Shown piece after piece: positions 7,137-9,325 of a DNA stretch of 9,325 nt; position 1 is the stretch's first letter, and every line of letters begins with the position of its first letter. Source of the stretch: Acidobacteriaceae bacterium (GTDB lineage Bacteria > Acidobacteriota > Terriglobia > Terriglobales > Acidobacteriaceae); assembly GCA_030040175.1 (NCBI GenBank), contig JASHUF010000503.1:1-9325 (forward strand), read 5' to 3'. The notes below the pieces were generated by a model. The model saw nothing but the letters and a program-made list of their open reading frames with translations. It made no database searches and was not told the origin of the DNA. Position numbers and translations under genes: made by a program.

Positions 7137-7343
7137 TCAGCCTTCGTCACTGCCAATGATGGAAGCGATCTTGGAGTAGGCGCCGCCTTTGACGTTGGCG
7201 ATCGCTCCAACAGCCTCGCTCACCACCTGTGCTACCTGAGCCTGCTTCTCCTGGGAGAGCGAAGCAATGGTCTGGTAGATCTCCGGTCCAGGATCGCCGT
7301 GATAAATAATCGGAGGGTATCCGAGAAAGTCTTCTCTTGCCAT
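7137..7343 (-). CDS. 68-residue peptide, candidate RiPP precursor
   Basis: I do not recognise this protein. It has no Cys and no Trp, but four tyrosines (9, 14, 23, 56). Residues 8-20 are Pro/Gly/Tyr-rich (GYPPIIYHGDPGP). Residues 21-50 read as one amphipathic helix (IYQTIASLSQEKQAQVAQVV, then SEAVGAIAN). A Gly-Gly pair (53-54) precedes a short tail with Tyr56 and an acidic end (SDEG). There is no signal peptide or membrane segment. The start at 7343 has GAGG nine bases upstream; a TTG at 7385 is in frame but lacks a ribosome site. It is first in its operon, directly before and coupled to the B12-radical SAM gene. Small size, position and helix-plus-tail layout suit a modified-peptide precursor; a small accessory or substrate-carrier protein is the main alternative. 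That it is a real gene is well supported; its function is not. Confidence 0.75.
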   Translation of the reverse strand: MAREDFLGYPPIIYHGDPGPEIYQTIASLSQEKQAQVAQVVSEAVGAIANVKGGAYSKIASIIGSDEG

Positions 7344-7440
7344 GGGAAGGGTCCTCGCTCTTTCTGAGAATCTGGATGGAGACAACGATTCTGGAGGAAT
7401 GCCAGCCGAGCTTGGGGAAAATGTCGGCCCAGTGGGAGGC

Positions 7441-7469
7441 CCCCGGTGGAGTGGGGTGAGGAGCCGGGG
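7441..7469 (-). repeat. Stem-loop in the leader of the peptide operon
   Basis: CCCCGG (7441-7446) and CCGGGG (7464-7469) can pair across a 17-base purine-rich loop (pyrimidine-rich in the minus-strand RNA). It lies early in the predicted leader. It could be a regulatory or stabilising RNA structure; six GC pairs alone are weak evidence. Confidence 0.25.
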
Positions 7470-7486
7470 ATGCCGATGTGTATCTC

Positions 7487-7524
7487 TCTTTAGTCCTCGG
7501 GAAGAAGATTGTCAAGCTTTTTTT
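7487..7524 (-). promoter_or_regulatory. Candidate sigma-70-type promoter with A-tract for the peptide-radical SAM operon
   Basis: On the minus strand a consensus TTGACA (7515-7510) is followed after exactly 17 bases by TAAAGA (7492-7487), a weak -10. Directly upstream of the -35 is a run of seven A (7524-7518), resembling an UP element. It points at the peptide gene. The perfect -35, the spacing and the A-tract in otherwise GC-rich DNA make this the best promoter candidate in the window. Confidence 0.5.
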
Positions 7525-7735
7525 GCAGCGCCCCTCGCCGAATCTCCATCCGCGCCGCAATCCCCGCAGCAGAACGCACAAGACCCGATCCGGCGCGGCC
7601 ACGCCGAGAATACCGCTGCTTCAACGGTGCGCATTGATGCGGCAAGGCGAGGTTTGTGATAGAGGAGATCGCGTCCGGTACAGGGGAGACCTGAAGCCGG
7701 CGTGACAGGAAGCGGCAACCGGCGGAACAGAGGTG

Positions 7736-8455
7736 TCAGTAGGGAGAATCGGGCTGGGCGGGGTAGGCCTGGCCAAATTTGTTTTTGTGCGCGGCGAGGT
7801 CGGCGTTGGCGAGAGGGGCTTCCACGCTGCCGAGATCGAGGACGCGCGGCGGAAGATGGATGCGGCGGTCGAGGCCGGAGAGAACGGACTGCGGGACGCC
7901 TTCGATCCAGAAGTGCAGGCGGTAATCGCCGGGAGGGACATCGCGGAGGTCGAAGGCGTTCGATCGATCCGCGATGGCGTAGAGCGGCGTGGCGAGGGTG
8001 AGAATGACGGCGCTCATCTCCGGATGAATGTTGCAGAAGATGTAAGAAACACCTTCGCGCGAGAAGGTGACGGATTTGCTGGAGCCAGCTTCATAGAGGC
8101 CGAGGTCGAAGCGCTTGCCGTCAAAAAGCGAGAAGACATTGTGGAAGAAGGGATCGGCGTTGGGAAAAGCGACCACGCTGCCGACGGGAACCACCTGCAG
8201 ATGAGGAATGAAGGTGCGATTCTTCTGCAGCAGCGTGTATGTGCCCTGGGGCGCGTAGGGCAGTGCCGGAGTGCCGGGGAGGGCCTCGAGCCAGACAACG
8301 GCGGGAACGGCGCGGGATTTCGCCGGCTGTGAGGCGGTGAGGCGCAGGCGCAGTTCGGCGGTTTCGGCCGGAGCGGCAGGCTGCCGCGCATGCGCCACCC
8401 CGGAAGCGATGGCGACCATCATAAGCAACCCGGCAGAGATTTGCTTGCTTCTCAT
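7736..8455 (-). CDS. Exported cupredoxin-like (type-1 copper) protein
   Basis: A 239-residue protein with a clear signal peptide (positive MRSKQ, hydrophobic 7-20, likely cleavage after AHA at 21-23), so it should act in the periplasm or on the cell surface. Residues about 30-160 form a plastocyanin/azurin-like fold. The type-1 copper ligands are all visible: His105 (DPFFHNVFS) and Cys141-x-x-His144-x-x-Met147 (CNIHPEM). Residues 166-190 (FDLRDVPPGDYRLHFW) look like a small transthyretin/carboxypeptidase-regulatory-like beta domain. Proteins of this kind are often labelled 'methylamine utilization protein', but no methylamine genes are visible here; copper-mediated electron transfer or copper binding is a safer call. 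Its ATG overlaps the stop of the upstream barrel gene by one base (TAATG), with no strong Shine-Dalgarno, so its translation is probably coupled to that gene. Confidence 0.85.
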   Translation of the reverse strand: MRSKQISAGLLMMVAIASGVAHARQPAAPAETAELRLRLTASQPAKSRAVPAVVWLEALPGTPALPYAPQGTYTLLQKNRTFIPHLQVVPVGSVVAFPNADPFFHNVFSLFDGKRFDLGLYEAGSSKSVTFSREGVSYIFCNIHPEMSAVILTLATPLYAIADRSNAFDLRDVPPGDYRLHFWIEGVPQSVLSGLDRRIHLPPRVLDLGSVEAPLANADLAAHKNKFGQAYPAQPDSPY

Positions 8456-9325
8456 TAAAATTTGTATCCCGCCGCGAGACCAATGACGTTGCTTTGAGCA
8501 GCCGATGCATCGACCGGCGAGCTGGCGATATGCCGGTATTCGAGCGAAAAGAGCAGATAGGCGCTGGGACTGAAGATGACGTTACCGGTAAAGGTGCGAT
8601 TGCGCGCGAGGTTCTGGTAGAAGCTGCCGGCGACCGCGTAGCGGCGCACCTCGCCGGCAAAGGCGTTGTCGATGCCGAAGGCGCCGTTGAGCTCGATGCG
8701 CTGGCTGAATTTCTCCTGGAGCTGCGCCCATCCGCCTACGTCGTCGAGCGCGCGCAGATACACTTCGCCGGTATACGGGTCCTGGTGGTAGACGAAGTCC
8801 TTGTACGCGCCGCCGCCCAGTCCGCCGAGAGCCAGGCCGCGATAGAAGCTCGAACTCGCCTGAAAGCGCGCGGGCAGCCGCAGGCCGGCATCGAGCGTGG
8901 CCGCCCAGGCGTCGAAAGTGTTGCCGAAGGCGGTGCGATGCGGAGCAAAATAACCGCCGGCGCCGAGGTGGCTGGATTGCTCGTCCGATTCCGGGCCGAG
9001 GAGAGCGATGCGTGCTTCCGCACCGGGCCAGCGGCTTTGCTCGGCGCTGCTTGCGGGAGCCGGCTCGTAGGAAGAGGCGGAGTAGGCAAAGGCCGTGAGC
9101 GGAGCGTCGCCGGCATCGATCAACGCCGCCTGCAGGCGAAGATCGCGCGCGGCGCCGAGAGCGAGATCCTGCCGCGCCCCGACCTGCGGATTCCAGGTCC
9201 ATAGATTGCCGGACCAGGCGAGCGGCGGCTCGGCCACGGCAGTGAGCGAAGCGGGAGCATCGGGACTGACGACGGGCCGGTCGAGAGCGAAGTAGGCCTC
9301 GGTGCGGTTCCAGAGCAAGGCGGCG
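8455..9325 (-). CDS. Outer-membrane beta-barrel protein, partial (N-terminus beyond window)
   Basis: The frame is open to the right edge of the window, so only the C-terminal 289 residues are seen; the signal peptide and true start lie outside. The sequence is a series of short alternating strands rich in aromatic, Gly and Ala residues (for example WAATLDAGLRLPARFQASSS, then YLLFSLEYRHIASSP) and ends in GLAAGYKF, with the terminal Phe that outer-membrane barrels use for assembly. I cannot name a substrate. It is the upstream partner of the cupredoxin-like gene, with a one-base stop/start overlap, so the pair probably works together at the envelope, perhaps as a porin or barrel with a periplasmic copper protein (inference). 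No promoter for this pair is in the window. Confidence 0.75.
   Translation of the reverse strand, partial: AALLWNRTEAYFALDRPVVSPDAPASLTAVAEPPLAWSGNLWTWNPQVGARQDLALGAARDLRLQAALIDAGDAPLTAFAYSASSYEPAPASSAEQSRWPGAEARIALLGPESDEQSSHLGAGGYFAPHRTAFGNTFDAWAATLDAGLRLPARFQASSSFYRGLALGGLGGGAYKDFVYHQDPYTGEVYLRALDDVGGWAQLQEKFSQRIELNGAFGIDNAFAGEVRRYAVAGSFYQNLARNRTFTGNVIFSPSAYLLFSLEYRHIASSPVDASAAQSNVIGLAAGYKF

Larger units (their letters stand above)
7344..7735. other. Intergenic region upstream of the peptide operon
   Basis: About 390 bases without a convincing gene on either strand. On the minus strand it carries a promoter-like element (7487-7524), giving a leader of about 135 bases before the peptide gene, and a GC-rich stem-loop in that leader (7441-7469). 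The part nearest the cupredoxin gene (7675-7700) contains the interrupted hairpin CCGG-TA-CAGG-GGAGA-CCTG-AAG-CCGG, without a U-run; it might end the upstream transcript. Nothing else was seen. Confidence 0.6.

Noticed and set aside
7425..7445. CCCACTGGG on the minus strand of the peptide leader, resembling a cobalamin riboswitch fragment
   Set aside because: Only this short match is present; no B12 box or conserved core is found in the correct order on this strand.
7675..7700. B12-box-like sequence CAGGGGAGACCTG, suggesting a cobalamin riboswitch near the B12-radical SAM gene
   Set aside because: It lies on the plus strand, facing away from the radical SAM gene and with no plus-strand gene after it. 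It has two extra bases relative to the CAGGAGACCTG core, and the other conserved riboswitch elements are absent.

Overview
The window looks like a chromosomal stretch from a GC-rich, Gram-negative soil-type bacterium, most likely an Acidobacteriota (Terriglobia-like) member. That placement is inferred from the style of the NusG-like UpxY protein, the PilZ protein and the large tyrosinase, and from an outer-membrane barrel that implies two membranes. No rRNA, tRNA, insertion sequence or CRISPR array was seen.

Left part (1-2477) is regulatory. A UpxY/NusG-type antiterminator (37-642, minus) lies downstream of a short PilZ-domain protein (853-1212, minus). Across a roughly 500-base divergent spacer is a LuxR/NarL-type regulator (1740-2477, plus). 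Both the PilZ domain and the receiver domain have lost their hallmark ligand or phosphorylation residues.

The centre (2640-7343, all minus) is the most interesting part. A promoter-like element at about 7487-7524 precedes a 68-residue Cys-free peptide (7137-7343). The peptide is tightly coupled to a cobalamin-binding radical SAM enzyme (5470-7125). A 907-residue exported type-3 copper protein (2640-5363) follows; it has repeated Ig-like modules, a complete tyrosinase core and a plant-polyphenol-oxidase-like C-terminal domain. Small peptide, B12-radical SAM enzyme and tyrosinase in one transcription direction is the layout expected of a ribosomally made, post-translationally modified peptide (RiPP) pathway. 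I do not recognise the peptide as any known precursor family, so this is a hypothesis.

The right edge (7736-9325, minus) is a second, translationally coupled pair: a partial outer-membrane beta-barrel protein followed by an exported type-1 copper (cupredoxin-like) protein. Two exported copper proteins of different types therefore sit about 2.4 kb apart in the same orientation, on either side of the peptide and radical SAM genes.
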